Assembly (NCBI GenBank): GCA_030159075.1
Contig: BROG01000562.1
Span: forward strand, 372,001-436,000
Origin: Atrina japonica
Taxonomy: Eukaryota; Mollusca; Bivalvia; Pterioida; Pinnidae
DNA length: 64,000 nucleotides
Reading direction: 5' to 3'
In this document: piece by piece, positions 12,333 to 23,789 of the stretch
Layout of the letters: each line of letters opens with the position of its first letter
Position numbering within the stretch: the stretch's first letter is position 1
Notes under the pieces: model-generated
Database searches by the model: none
Told to the model about the DNA's origin: nothing
The model's input: the letters and a program-made list of their open reading frames with translations, nothing else
Translations under genes and position numbers: made by a program

Positions 12333-12825
12333 AAATGTGGCAATCAGGTGTAACCTTTATATGAGTGATGAAGCGGACATTTTCTGGATGCAGACTATAA
12401 CCGAGAGAAACATTAACTAGAGACGGGAGATAAAATTAAATGATTTGACAGAATTGATACATCGTTGTTAAATATATTCGCTATTGCCAGGCAAAAAGAC
12501 TCGCCTTGATAGAAGCAAATGGTTGCTTTTAATGTTTATTTCGACCAACGTGCGCCATTGCGGCACAATTTGGTTATTATTTACCGATTAGTATTTTAAA
12601 CAGCTAAAAAATAAACCTATATACGATACATATAAAAATGTTTTAATTTAAGTGAGAATCACCTGTATATTATGTCTAGCACTGGGTGCATCTAATCTTT
12701 TTTCAATAACGTATGTTCATATCCGCCTCAGCAACGAATGTGGTGTCAATGAAGACGTGATAATGATGTTGATAATGATGCAAACACATGATAATGACGT
12801 TGATAAAGATGCATCATTATCACAT

Positions 12826-12886
12826 ATATTTATATATATCTATATATATATATCTGTATATCTATATATATCTATCTATCTATCTA

Positions 12887-12978
<92 letters not shown>
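12826..12978. repeat. (TA)n / (TATC)n microsatellite
   Basis: Starts with interrupted TATC units and becomes a pure TA run. It directly abuts the 3' side of the PLE/hammerhead segment that follows. Confidence 0.95.
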
Positions 12979-12984
<6 letters not shown>

Positions 12985-13019
12985 CTTTTGAAAACATCAC
13001 ATATACGTAAATTTGCTTT

Positions 13020-13060
13020 ATTCCGTGAGCGCTTTCGCCTTACGGCTCATCAGACAGAAT
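13020..13060 (-). ncRNA. Type I hammerhead ribozyme core (PLE-associated)
   Basis: Read 5'-3' on the minus strand: stem-I strand ATTCTGT (13060-13054), conserved box CTGATGA (13053-13047), stem-loop GCC-GTAA-GGC (13046-13037), conserved box GAAA (13036-13033), palindromic minimal stem III GCGCT plus the C17 position (13032-13027), and the returning stem-I strand ACGGAAT (13026-13020). Stem I pairs over 7 bp with one G-U. All invariant hammerhead core bases are present, and predicted cleavage is between 13027 and 13026. The near-absent stem III loop is typical of retroelement hammerheads thought to work as dimers. It lies about 140 bases downstream of a GIY-YIG endonuclease relic on the same strand, which agrees with the known presence of hammerheads in Penelope-like elements. 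Activity is inferred. Confidence 0.85.
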
Positions 13061-13203
13061 ATAATGGTAGCTAAGTTATTGTCTATTATGACGTCAGGCT
13101 ATTACACATCGTATAATGCAGTATTGTTGTAGCATTGTTATATTCAGATACCTGCAGGTTTTGTTGCGTAAAAATGTGTAAGTTATTTTCTATTCAGAGA
13201 AGG

Positions 13204-13785
13204 TTATAAGAGTTCAATAAAATAATCTTCTTTTGCTCTGCGAAAATTTTCGTCACTGTTTTTTATTTTATAAAAGGGAAATATTTTAAACTTCCCCTTT
13301 CCACACTCGTCGAAATGTTTAGAGCACGGTGTGTTCCTGATGGAGGGATCCCTAATTTGTTGTTTGTGTACCCGTACTCTGTCTATTAATCTACCAGTCT
13401 GTCCAATATAAAAAATCATTGCACGTTGGACATGTTGCGCAGTAGATTAAGTTGTTTGATTTGCAGTTCATGTGATCATTCGTCCGTAAAATTCGACCAG
13501 ATTTTAATATTATCATGCTTCCTTCTTCGATTACGTCGCATGTTCCGCATCTCGGATCGCCGCATTTTTGCACGTACGATGAGCTTGATGTTTCAAAATT
13601 TTGCTCTCGTTAATAGGCGTTTTAGATTTGGTGGTTGGCGGCGACTATTGATTATATGAGATTCTTTAACCAGATTTTTCATATTTGGGGATTGTTCTAA
13701 AATTGGAAAGAATCTCTTTGCCGAACTTAAAATATTGTGATATGCCATATATATATATTGTTTCTGTTTATTGAATATCACTAAA
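13204..13785 (-). pseudogene. Penelope-like element, GIY-YIG endonuclease domain (5' truncated, frameshifted)
   Basis: The minus strand encodes the C-terminal part of a PLE protein in three successive frames. First comes a linker (13781-13593), then a Cys-rich segment (13573-13412) with CGDPRCGTCDV and C-x-TCPTC, then the catalytic GIY-YIG start FYIGQTGR followed by an Arg/His-rich helix and the ending EDYFIELL (13419-13204). A one-base surplus in a T run near 13410 separates the Cys-rich frame from the GIY-YIG frame. The reverse transcriptase is absent, so the copy is 5' truncated at about 13785. In intact relatives this nuclease nicks target DNA for integration. With the hammerhead at 13020-13060 it defines the 3' end of one PLE lineage, distinct in sequence from the copies at 17.5 and 49 kb. 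Confidence 0.88.
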
Positions 13786-13789
13786 TCTG

Positions 13790-15195
13790 TAGTCTATATA
13801 GAACTTGTTTACGTCCGAGTTAATTTACACCAGATACAATATTCTCACATTGTCACTAGTGATAGATAGGATTGTCCATTATAAGAGACACCCTATCACT
13901 ACGCCACCAACGATACTACTTTTAAAACGCACGCAAACATCGCCTGCAATAAAAATATTTAAAAAATATGGAAATTATTGAAATAACACAGGAAGTGTTA
14001 TTTAATTGTTTGAAATTTAACTTATTTTCAATGAAAACGTTATAATTGTTCACTTCTGGACTAGCACTGCATGGAGGTCAAGCATGAATTTTAATTTTTA
14101 TGGCGACGGCATTTAACTCAGTTACAATAATGTGACAAAATAATCATTCATTAAAAGAATGAGTTGAATAGTAAAAAAAAACACCTCGTGCCAAAACTCA
14201 CAGTCTAGGATGAAGCTTTAAACAGTGATTCTTGACCCCACAGTGGAATTTCACTATCAAACACTCGTAAAGTCTAAGTCACATTAGAAAGAAAATTTAA
14301 AAGTTGATTTGTAAAGCAAATTGTTGTCTGAATTAAAAATGTTGCTGATATCAGAGGAAAACAAAACAAGTATATCCTATACTTTTTCCACAGATTGTTT
14401 TCCCTGTTTGATTGTTTTAGTTCATGAAAATACCTTTCGTAAGAGAATATCCGTGTTGGCCATGTGATGTCAATAAATTGGGTCATGTGACAAGCAATTG
14501 TTTTTTCCAAATAAAAGAGCGATTGAAGGGGAATAAGTCCAAATGCTATATAATTGTAATGGGGGTGATTTTCTCCTACATTCAGTCTGATGAAATAATT
14601 GCTCCCCTTTATTTCACTTCCGTTTTCTAGCGTCAACAAATTGCCGCCATTGTCTATACTTAATTGTTGTAGGAGTAATTAGAGTGTGACTATCTCAAAC
14701 AGAAAAGATTAATTTCATATGTCATTGGCATGGATAAATTACTCAGTATACATAAAAATACTGCTAAGTTAAAATTAAGATTCAACCATTTTGGTTTTTT
14801 TTTTCAGCCAAAACGAGTGGACACAATTAATGTGACTTAGACTATAATAATGAATGGCCTTAAAGTTGTCGGCTGACTTGTTTATCTATATCCAATTACC
14901 TGTACTACTAGTTCAAATTAAACAAGACACTTTGTGTCATTCGGAGATACTAATTCAATGCAGTAATACATGTGCCCAAATATAAACTACCGGTTGTCAA
15001 TATCCTACGACGAAATCTTATCGGGAACCGTTAGAAAAAATAAGCAATTTTGTTATTTGTCTCATAAGAAGTGACACGTTCTAGAAAAGGGGCTCCAATA
15101 CATTTTACAAATCAACATGAAAATCTTACATACACATTGCTAATTATGATTTGGACCGCATTCAAATATCAACATACTTTATCCCAGCTTTATGT
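13790..15195. other. No gene recognised
   Basis: AT-rich. A 121-codon minus-strand open frame at 14274-14639 has no recognisable motif, no splice context and ordinary AT-rich composition; I do not call it. Confidence 0.45.
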
Positions 15196-15532
15196 TTGCC
15201 AAACAATTATTTCGTTTTTTGTTTTTTAATATTTACTACTTGAACAAATAAGAGCTGTACACAGGCATAACAAATCTTATATTCCCATATACTTTGTGAA
15301 AATAAGGTCAGGTCTACTGTGGTATTCATATACAAATAGTTAGTTTGAGTTAATCAGTTGCAAATGAAAAAGTGCCAAGTCTGGATTCCTCTTGAACTCT
15401 CATAAAATATATAGGGGTTTCAGAATTGTATGTCTATGCATATCTCTTTTTGCTATCGTATATCAATCTAAGTTGTAAAAAATGAAAATATTAAAAAAAA
15501 AAAAAAACAACAACAGCTAATGTCCCTTTAAA
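15196..15532. mobile_element. MITE-1 copy
   Basis: Shares ACTACTTGAACAAATAAGAGCTGTACACAGGCATA-type interior, AAGGTCAGGTCTACTG, TCAATCTAAGTTGTAAAAAATG and the right end CAGCTAATGTCCCTTTA with the other family members; the left terminus has decayed. Confidence 0.75.
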
Positions 15533-16319
15533 TCTCAAAATAACTTCTCTTGTATGGTATGAATGTACCTGTGTCATTTTACGAGGCGTAAAATGTCCGT
15601 TTCATCACTGATAAAAGAACGAAGAAATTGTAATTCTCGCACATGATCTCGTTTTTCACCAGTACTGCAAACTTCTATCTGGAACTGCTGATCCAGAACA
15701 CTTTCTACCCCAACACACATTGTCTGTGTTGTTTGTAAACATGGTAAATCAAGGAGATTTTCATGTTGATACTTTACATTGTTAAACTGTAATATTAATT
15801 TGAGATTTTATGAGGGCACGAAGCCACCGAAATGATAAAGTTGAAGTGAGATATAATAATGCATTGACCTTCAATTCATCAACAAAATCAGCTGTTTAAA
15901 GCTAAAAACACACCTAAAATGGACTCGTCTCACGTAACATACTTTAATGAGCTAGTGTATGTTCACCCACCTGTGTCGGCACGCCGACTTTCAAACATCG
16001 AACAAAAGAAGTGAACATCCGCACCATTCAAGACCACTGACTGATATTTTTTTAAACATATCCATTTTAGTAAGATATGTAACCAGATAAACAAAACACT
16101 TGAAATGAAAACAAAGCAAAATAAGCAAGATATTTATTAAGATAAGTTCGTGAGATTTTTATAAGGTGTAAATATCGCGTCATGGATGAAAACCAAACGC
16201 CTTGAATCAAATCATTCCTTGTATATAACAGTGCGTAGAAATATCGATTCCCATCGATCTTCAGTCTACAAAAACAAAAATACATGGATTGCCTATTTGT
16301 GATTGTAAAAAAAATTAAT
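15533..16319. other. No gene recognised
   Basis: Intergenic AT-rich DNA; nothing with coding or RNA-gene support. Confidence 0.45.
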
Positions 16320-16425
16320 CGCGTAATAACGCGAAACTAGCGCGTAATAACGCGAACCTAGCGCGTTATAACGCGAAACAAACGCGTAATAACGCGAAAC
16401 TAACGCGTTATAACACGAAACAAAC
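16320..16425. repeat. CpG-dense 21-bp minisatellite (5 units)
   Basis: Five consecutive units of about 21 bp vary around CGCGTAATAACGCGAAACTA. Two units have the fully palindromic core CGCGTTATAACGCG or one base off it. Each unit holds up to four CpGs in an otherwise CpG-poor, AT-rich surround. Confidence 0.9.
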
Positions 16426-17100
16426 GTAGAACGTATTAAATGGAAGTAATTCTATCTTAAGCTGTACAAGAGTGTTGAGTTTTAATTGTTGATTTTTATT
16501 TTGATAATATTGGGACTAACGAAATACATCATTTCGTTCATATTTTGTCCTAATTCTATTAGTAAGTACAATTGATAGGTAAGTTAGTTTATCTATATGT
16601 GGTCAGTGATAAAGCTTCGGTTACTTTTGCAATCAGCCACATACTTTAGAATGCGTAACCCATGTAAATGGAAAATGATTACCCAAAAGAAAATCGAAGG
16701 CTTCCATGAGTTTCGCTTCTCGCAAACATAATCTACTTTCAGACAAATGTTTTCAGTAACCGAGCTATATCGAGAAATGTTTAAATGTATATTTACTCTA
16801 CCTGATTTGCTTTTTTATTTAATGCCGGCCACCAGTCTTTTATAATTTCTTAGATAGTACTTAGCCAAGTGCAAATCCTAACGCCACAACTTTTGAAAGT
16901 CCACTTTTCCCTATAACTTCATTAAAGGTTTCCCTCAACCTATCGCCAAAACCCGTCATAATGCCAAATTTGGGCTTAAAAAACTGGCAGTATAACGAGG
17001 CTTAACAGTATTTGAAAATGTGTAGGAATCCAATTTTATTTTGCTAATACGTTTATAAAACACAACTGTCCCCCGTTCTTTTTTTAGTCAACGTATACGG
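16426..17100. other. No gene recognised
   Basis: AT-rich intergenic sequence without supported features. Confidence 0.45.
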
Positions 17101-17104
17101 TAAC

Positions 17105-17530
17105 CACGTTCGAATATTATTAACAATACCAAAGCTGTAGTGTCATAAAAGAAGCCATAACAAATGCTCCAAATCGTTTCTGTCAATAAGACTTCTTCAG
17201 TCGACTATAATATTATAAATTTATATTGTAAAGAAAAAGTGGTGTAATATAAGGCCAAATAATAAATGTAAATGTGTTTCCAAATCCGTCTAAGATTACC
17301 CACTATAATATTAATATCTTAGCTTTTGAGAGCTTTAGAATTTAAATGATCGTATCTGATCGAAATATTAATTTAGTATAAAACAATCGGCTGGTATCGA
17401 AATACCAGATACTAGGTTTGTGTATACCCTCGAGGTCCAGACCGCCCACCAGCAAGGGCATCGAGCCAGTGGTTATAAACATCATTAACAACACCAAAGT
17501 AATAGTTTTACAAAAGAGGCTAAAATATAA
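17105..17530 (-). mobile_element. 367-bp hammerhead-bearing unit joined to a PLE 3' end
   Basis: One full unit plus the start of a second: the landmark TAACAATACC/TTAACAACACC recurs at 17121 and 17486, a period of 365. On the minus strand 17166-17206 has a decayed hammerhead core (box 1 reads CTGAAGA, stem II GTC-TTATT-GAC and box 2 GAAA intact). The unit follows directly, on the same strand, the 3' segment of the PLE relic at 17535-18842, so it behaves as that element's pseudo-LTR. Confidence 0.78.
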
Positions 17531-17534
17531 AAAC

Positions 17535-18842
17535 TCTCAGATACCGAAGTATAAATCAATAGAATGTCCAGGACATAGATACAAATCCGGTAAAAATGGA
17601 CAAACACGGACATCTGACAACTAAGAGGTGGAATCAGGTGCCAAGGAGTAAGCATCCCATGTCGACCGGTCACACCCGCCGTAAGTCCACAATCAAGTCC
17701 AATGAAATACGTGAGGAGTGAATCCTCGTCACAACTGGTACAGACGTCTCAACAAACACCAACGAAAAGGCAACTCAACATTATACTTAGTGAAACAGAG
17801 TAATTGCAAACAAGACTATTATAGCAACCGTAAAATTTGCGGAACATTGACATCGTATGAATATAGGAACAGGATGGCCAAAAAAGGGGCACAGTTGGTT
17901 CCCATAGGAATGCTGACAGTTTGTTGAAAGACAACGTCTCCGAACATTACAAATATATTGTATATTTGAAATCTCAGTATGTTTTTTATATCAACTTCAA
18001 TGTATTTATGTGAAGAGTCGGAGTGTTTGTTTGCTTTTTATTTGTTTATTGTTGTTTAACGTACAACTCAAGAATCTTTCACTCATGTGGAGACGTCACC
18101 AAATGCCGGGCCAGGGGACTTACGGGTATTGAGAAGTGAGGGTTCTTTAACGTGCCGACACCTACTGTGACACGAGTAGAGAAGTAGTATGTATTGATAC
18201 TGTGAAAAATTGTGTGCCTTCAAACTTTCTAAAAGTTGTTTAGAACTTTTATGTATCCACATCTGATTTACACCGCTTCTGGAATAAGCATCTGTACAGT
18301 ATTGCTGAAGTTTCTCCTTAACGACTGTCAATATCTTGGTAAGGAGTAAAGATAAAGGTTTGGTAGAATATTTGCTGGATCCTGCTAAGTACATCTGCTT
18401 ATATGGGGTTTTATGAAGTTTAGGTATCCAATAAAAATATGGTAGCTCAAAATCGATATCGGTTGTAGGTACATCAAAAGAACGTAATACGGACACGTGA
18501 TTTTGAAGGATTTCGTCCTTGAGCTACGTGTGTATGTAGGATTACCAGGATTCGTATTAAACCCTAGTTCTTCTAATAAACAATTATATTAGTGTGCCTT
18601 GTAAATAAAAACCATATTATTTGAGGCTTTGTCTGCTTGGAATAGTACATATCGGTCAAGTAATCTATCCAGTTCAGTTACTACTTCTGGATCACTAAAA
18701 ACAGAAGGATAACGTGTTTTCATAGTTCCTTTAAGTTTTGGAATACGAGATTTTATCAACCATCGTACAGCTTTTAGCCATTCGTTTTGCCTTCCACTAT
18801 CACCAAAGGGGTCCTTCCATGTGTTGTAATTCCAGACCAAAG
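17535..18842 (-). pseudogene. Penelope-like reverse transcriptase relic, internally deleted
   Basis: On the minus strand, 18840-18589 encodes the N-terminal part (motifs EWLKAVRWLIKSRI, KTRYPSVFSDPEVV, DKASNN). Then 18496-18200 encodes the fingers region with FYWIPKLHKTPYK, AGSSKYSTKPLSLLL and SGVNQMWI. Compared with the copy at 48.8-50.6 kb, two blocks are gone. One, of about 135 bp, is replaced by SINE sequence (18029-18175); the other, of about 450 bp near 17855, removes the catalytic YIDD motif. The 3' non-coding segment (17535-17860) ends at the 367-bp unit. Dead as a polymerase. Its 5' end abuts a Tc1-like fragment at 18843. Confidence 0.88.
18029..18175 (-). mobile_element. SINE-1 fragment replacing PLE sequence
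   Basis: Tail GTTTATTGTTGTTTAACG, ACTCAAGAATCTTTCACTCA, GGAGACGTCACCAAATGCCG and GAGGGTTCTTTAACGTGCCG on the minus strand. It sits between PLE segments that are not adjacent in the intact copy, and no target-site duplication is seen. Confidence 0.8.
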
Positions 18843-19320
18843 TAAGCGACGCTAAGAAACGCAGACGTCAATCTCGACTAGTCCATAAACATGACGTCCG
18901 CACAATTTCTGTTATTGAAACGACGATGCTTCCTACACCACGCTAACCTCGCAACATGGTGACGCCTGAGCAGCACAGGACCGATAGCAGGACGTCGAAG
19001 ACGGATGTTCGCAATCTGTTGCTTACGGTACGAGAACTTATCCGTAGATGCCCAGGGATGCCTCTAACGGTTCTAAAGAAGCAGATTGGACGCAAATGTG
19101 ACGTCGGTATATACGTATCATGCCGACGTGATGTCGCACGCGGGCGTCCTGATCATGGGCGGTTCCGGACGGTGTCAGTTTGCTGATATCGTCTCCATAA
19201 AGCATTTACAGTGTTAATATGAACTCAAACTTCCTTGCTACCTTGCTTTGAGACATCCCAGCTTCCAGCATCCCAATAGCACGCAAACGATCATTTTCAA
19301 TCATGCGAGGCATCTCTCAA
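18843..19320 (-). pseudogene. Tc1-like transposase fragment
   Basis: On the minus strand, starting near 19315, a typical Tc1-family opening is read: MPRMIENDRLRAIGMLEAGM, then SQSKVARKF, a helix-turn-helix DNA-binding start. After frame breaks follow GRPR-type linker residues, then RRHHVARLAWCRKHR (near 18950) and NRNCADVMFMD, the approach to the first catalytic Asp, where the next codon is a stop. The rest of the DDE domain is missing because PLE sequence begins at 18842. GC content is higher than the surroundings, as expected for a formerly coding transposase. Confidence 0.85.
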
Positions 19321-19613
19321 GCATAATTTTATTCCAAAAACCAATGTTTTTCTGTTTCAATACATTGAATACTGTCAATGAATGCAAGGAATTCTAATCG
19401 ATTACTAACCACGTGTCGCTTAGGTACGAAACTGTTGTGTTGTGGCCATCAAGGCGAATTGAACACGATATTTAACAAATTGAATACTAAATCACGCGTT
19501 TTAAACTATGCCTTTAAGAATAAAGAGCGATCAAAGAATATTTTTTGTTTTTATTTGACTTTTAAGTATACACAGTTTCTTTTTTCCACTAGTATAGATT
19601 ACGTTTATTTGAA

Positions 19614-20978
19614 TAACTATGGCAAAAAATATATATATACATGTGTGTTTCCGGTTACCCGGCCAACCCTGGTTTTCCTCTCCGACCCTACTACTTTTTT
19701 ATCATATCAAAATCCGGAACTTTGAAGTTACGTTATCGATCTTAAATGTAGTGTGGAACGACACGTTTGATGATCGGTGTCACGGCGCGCTTAATTCAAT
19801 AAGAGTGTCGTCAAATTAAACATCCAATTGATTTAGATTTTTGGTCAGAGGAAAGCGACCACTAATACAAAGAGCCAGGAACACGATGTGTTACCTAGTC
19901 TCTCTGTGGGAGAAATTGTTCATCTCTTTAATGTTAGCAATTTCAAATTTCATTGCGAATAAAAAACGATGACGTTACAGCTGTAACGAAGAAAGAATTT
20001 TACAATTTTTATTTTTCTGTCTCCTTCGTTGCAGTCCATACCATTATACGAGATGTCTGAAACCGGGCAGATTTGACAGGTCACATCTTGGAGCCATTTT
20101 CTTCAATTTAGCTCATGCAAAATTAAACATGTACTTACTGTTGAGATATGTTTTAATTCATCCAAGTATACAATTTAAAATGTCAACACTTTAAATTATG
20201 TTTTTTCAGTCGTATAACTTCGGTCACCAAGTTTTGTTTATAAATCCCACCGTCTTGAAAATTGAGAAAATGAGTGTGCGTACGAAGTGGAAAAATTCTT
20301 AAGTCTGTTTCTGGGTAAACTTTTCACCGTTTGTATTATGTTACTCCTATATACAAAATACTGAATAAGCTTTTTTTGGAAACGAACTATAGCGACCTGC
20401 ACCGGCCATTGTGGTCTGTGCGCATACCCATTATCTCAATTTTCTTGATAAACTAAATTTAATCAGTAAGTGATCGAAGTTATATGATAAAAACATAATT
20501 TAAAGTGTTGATTTTTAAAATTACATACTTGGATGGATTAAAAAATAATTTCTACAATTAGTACATGTTTAATTTTTATCGTTGCATGAGTTGAATTGAA
20601 GAAAATATCTCCAAGATGAGACCTGTCAAATCTGCCTGAAATCGCCGGTTTCAGACGTCTCGTATGAAGGGATGGACTGCAACGAAGAAGGAGACAGAAA
20701 AATAAAAATAGTAAAATACCTTCTTCGTTATCTTTTCTTCAAATTTCATTCTGGAGAAATTTACTGTCAGTTATGCATAAAATGTTTAACACATTAAATA
20801 ATTTTGATGTTTGATTAAAATGTCCCTAATTTATACAATGTCAGAATTATTTGTAAATAAGTATACATTGTACTTTGTTCAGAAAAAAAAGGAAAAAGGA
20901 GAAAAAGTGTTTGCCGACCTACCTACCTTAATTTTTGGGGACATGTAACCGGAAACACACATATTTTTGGGGCCTTAT
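19614..20978. mobile_element. Inverted-repeat element inserted in the left arm of 19591-23416
   Basis: Its ends share ATGTGTGTTTCCGGTTAC (19642-19659) and the reverse complement GTAACCGGAAACACACAT (20945-20962), with similar A-rich outermost bases. The insertion point reads TTGAATA on the left and TATTTGGG on the right, compatible with a TA-type target duplication. No coding capacity. Confidence 0.6.
19985..20735. repeat. Long palindrome, arms of about 270 bp
   Basis: Left arm from AACGAAGAAAGAATTTTAC through GTCTCCTTCGTTGCAGTCCA and on to 20260; right arm the reverse complement from about 20450 to GTAAAATACCTTCTTCGTT. Arm identity is visibly high, with a central non-palindromic spacer of about 190 bp. 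Probably the core of, or a third element within, 19614-20978. Confidence 0.75.
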
Positions 20979-22385
20979 TTGGGTTTCTCTTGGAGTGAAC
21001 ACGTTACGGTACGTAAGAGATATTCAATGAACTAGTACAAAGTATTTTCCATAAATCGAAAAAAAATCAGGTTGAAGGACTTGAATTCCTGACACACAAT
21101 ATTCGACCTGTTTATTTTGTAACAAACGTTGAATTTTGTACATTATGAATGCAGAAACTATAATTTATTTTGTAATCAGTTTAGAATTATAAATAAGTAA
21201 ATTTTAGTATCTTTCTGAAATTACCGTAGTAAAAAACAAAAAGTCACAGAAAATAAAAAAATAGAAGGTATTGATAACAGTTAAACATAGTCACACAAAT
21301 AAATATAGAAGGTTGCATTTAAACAAAATCACTTCAGTGTACACCAAAATGTCTCCAGTTACCTTGGTGTACTCGGAATCCTCAGTGTTTTCTACGGAAT
21401 TGGAATTTTTGATAAACCGGAATATTAACATCGACAAAATAGACATCATATTTGCATTTCCCACACTCAAATTAGGTAGAACACCTGTAGATCGTGATTT
21501 CTTTCATAAAATAAATCAACCAGCACGACATTTCCGGAAGTAGACAAAAAACACAAAGTTTGATGGGCATGAAGGCGGGGCTGAAACGCCAAAAACTAAA
21601 ATTAATTTATTAAAAAATCGGTTTTTAATTTCTGATGAACGATATGAAATAGGCATCTTGCCAAGTCGATAGCTATCACAAATACGAATTTTCTGATCTA
21701 AAATCGAATCGGTTCGTCAGTTATCCTGCCTACAAGGGGTTCCAAATCACACAACAGCAATAGCTAAATGGGCTCCGCCCATCCAGCTAAAACCTTTTTT
21801 TTAAATCATCTGAACTAGAACATTATCGTCTAATAGGACGCATATGATAGAAGTCGCCTTTTGTATGATGCATATGTTAATAGAGTGTAAAGTCATGGGT
21901 TAAAGCAGATGCATACAAAGGGTTTAAATAACATTAGAAAAGCCAAAATAAAACAGTAATACGACATAAACTGTACATGTGATTATTTCTTATGACGTGT
22001 AAGTATGATTTTATACTTCAGCATTTACTCGATACCTACATTTTGAATGGCGAAATTATAATTAATTTTGTAATCAGTTAAATGCAGCCTAGATTAGTTG
22101 AAATAAGTCATGATTTAGCACAACGTTGGAATATACGGATAGAAAGCCAAAAATAATATAATGGCGTTTAGAAATATAAAGGTAAAACTTTCTTTCTGAA
22201 ATTCGTAATCTGAGAAGTAATGAATGAAAGATCCACACTCTGTGTGATAGCAATTAAAGATCTAGAGTGACAATGACAGAAGATTATGCACGTAATTCTA
22301 CAGATCTTATCAAAGGTTACCAAGACGCTTCTTTGGTCATCATCAGTCTCCTTATAATGCGCATTTCTTTTTTCGAAGCAAACTG

Positions 22386-22500
22386 TGGCCTCCGTGGCAG
22401 AGTGGTAAGATCATCGCGCTTTGAATCATGGGAGTCTCTCACTTCTGGTCAGTGCAGGTTCGAACCACGCTGGAACCTAAGCTGATTTTGGTCTCCTCCC
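22386..22500 (+). mobile_element. SINE-2 head (tRNA-like)
   Basis: A box TGGCAGAGTGG and B box GGTTCGAACCA are in tRNA-like spacing, followed by CTAAGCTGATTTTGGTCTCC, shared with the copy at 41.95 kb. The cloverleaf is not credible enough for a functional tRNA gene. Confidence 0.75.
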
Positions 22501-22515
22501 ATATTGTAAAAAATA

Positions 22516-22622
<107 letters not shown>

Positions 22623-23639
22623 ACACTATTTCGACCTGATCCGATCTCAGTATTTTCCCGGTCAGTTTTGACTAGATTTGTATAATGACGATTACTACTT
22701 CGGTACATGTGATTTGTATTTTCTCACTTTGACATTTGTTATTTCATTGTATATCTTTGAATTCATATTTAAACTTTTTAAAACGACCATGTAAGCACCT
22801 CAGTTATAAGAATAAAACTAGGTCAAAGCATCCGAATCAGTGATTCCCGTGCTTTGAATATTTTCATTTTATTTTGTACTTTATATATATATGTTTTTTG
22901 CTGGTAATCATATATCAATTTCAGTTCTCTCTAGTACTAGTTTTTAGGTAGTGAATGAATATTAAGTTTGCATGATTGACAGCATCTCACGTTGTTATAC
23001 ACGTGGCACGTTTTTTTTTACAATTTTTAAGTGTTTCATTAGACATCATTGACTCATCATAATGGTATATTAAGATAAATTGATAAAGGCACACCTAGAA
23101 AATCGCTTTCAAATATTCACGATTGCACGCATTTCATGTCAACATATTCTAATGTAGACTATCCTATAAGTAATGTATTTGTGTATTTCTGGTACAACTG
23201 TTGACCGTCAAAATATACCAGCAAAACGCTCCCAGCCACGTGATGCATCGATGCATAAAAATAATAATTTATCATAATCACACTTTTTACAAAATAAACA
23301 GGTCGAATATTGTGTGTCAGGAATTCGAGTCCTTCAACCTGATTTTATTTCGATTTGTAGAAACCGTAAAGTGTTCACTCCAAGAGAAACCCAAATATTC
23401 AAATAAACATAATCTATAAAATGTATCATTGTTTTAAATATGCAGTAGTGTTGGGAGGACCATCACTTATTTGTGTAAGCCTTGAGGCTATCTCATAGAG
23501 TTGGGCATTTTAGTCTACGTAACTGTTATAGGACATTTTGAAAATAGACCTAGGGGAAACATAGATCTATAAACAGAATGTGATGTGTAAATTGCAATCT
23601 GTAAGAAAACCTTTAAGTTGTTAAGAAAACCTTTATGTT

Positions 23640-23785
23640 GTTGCAGTGTAGGTTCAATCCCTGATGGAGCCTAAGCTAAAATTTTGTGGGGACGTTTGCC
23701 AATTTACTTCCGGAAGGCCGGTGTTCTCTTCTCGGGTACTTTGTAACGGGGTCCTCTCCACCACTAATAAAATCTGGCCGTCACA
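23640..23785 (+). mobile_element. SINE-2 copy, head truncated
   Basis: B-box-like GGTTCAATCCC, then TAAGCTAAAATTTTG, TTCCGGAAGGCCGGTG and TTTGTAACGGGGTCCTCTCC, matching 41951-42125. Confidence 0.75.
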
Positions 23786-23789
23786 ATAT

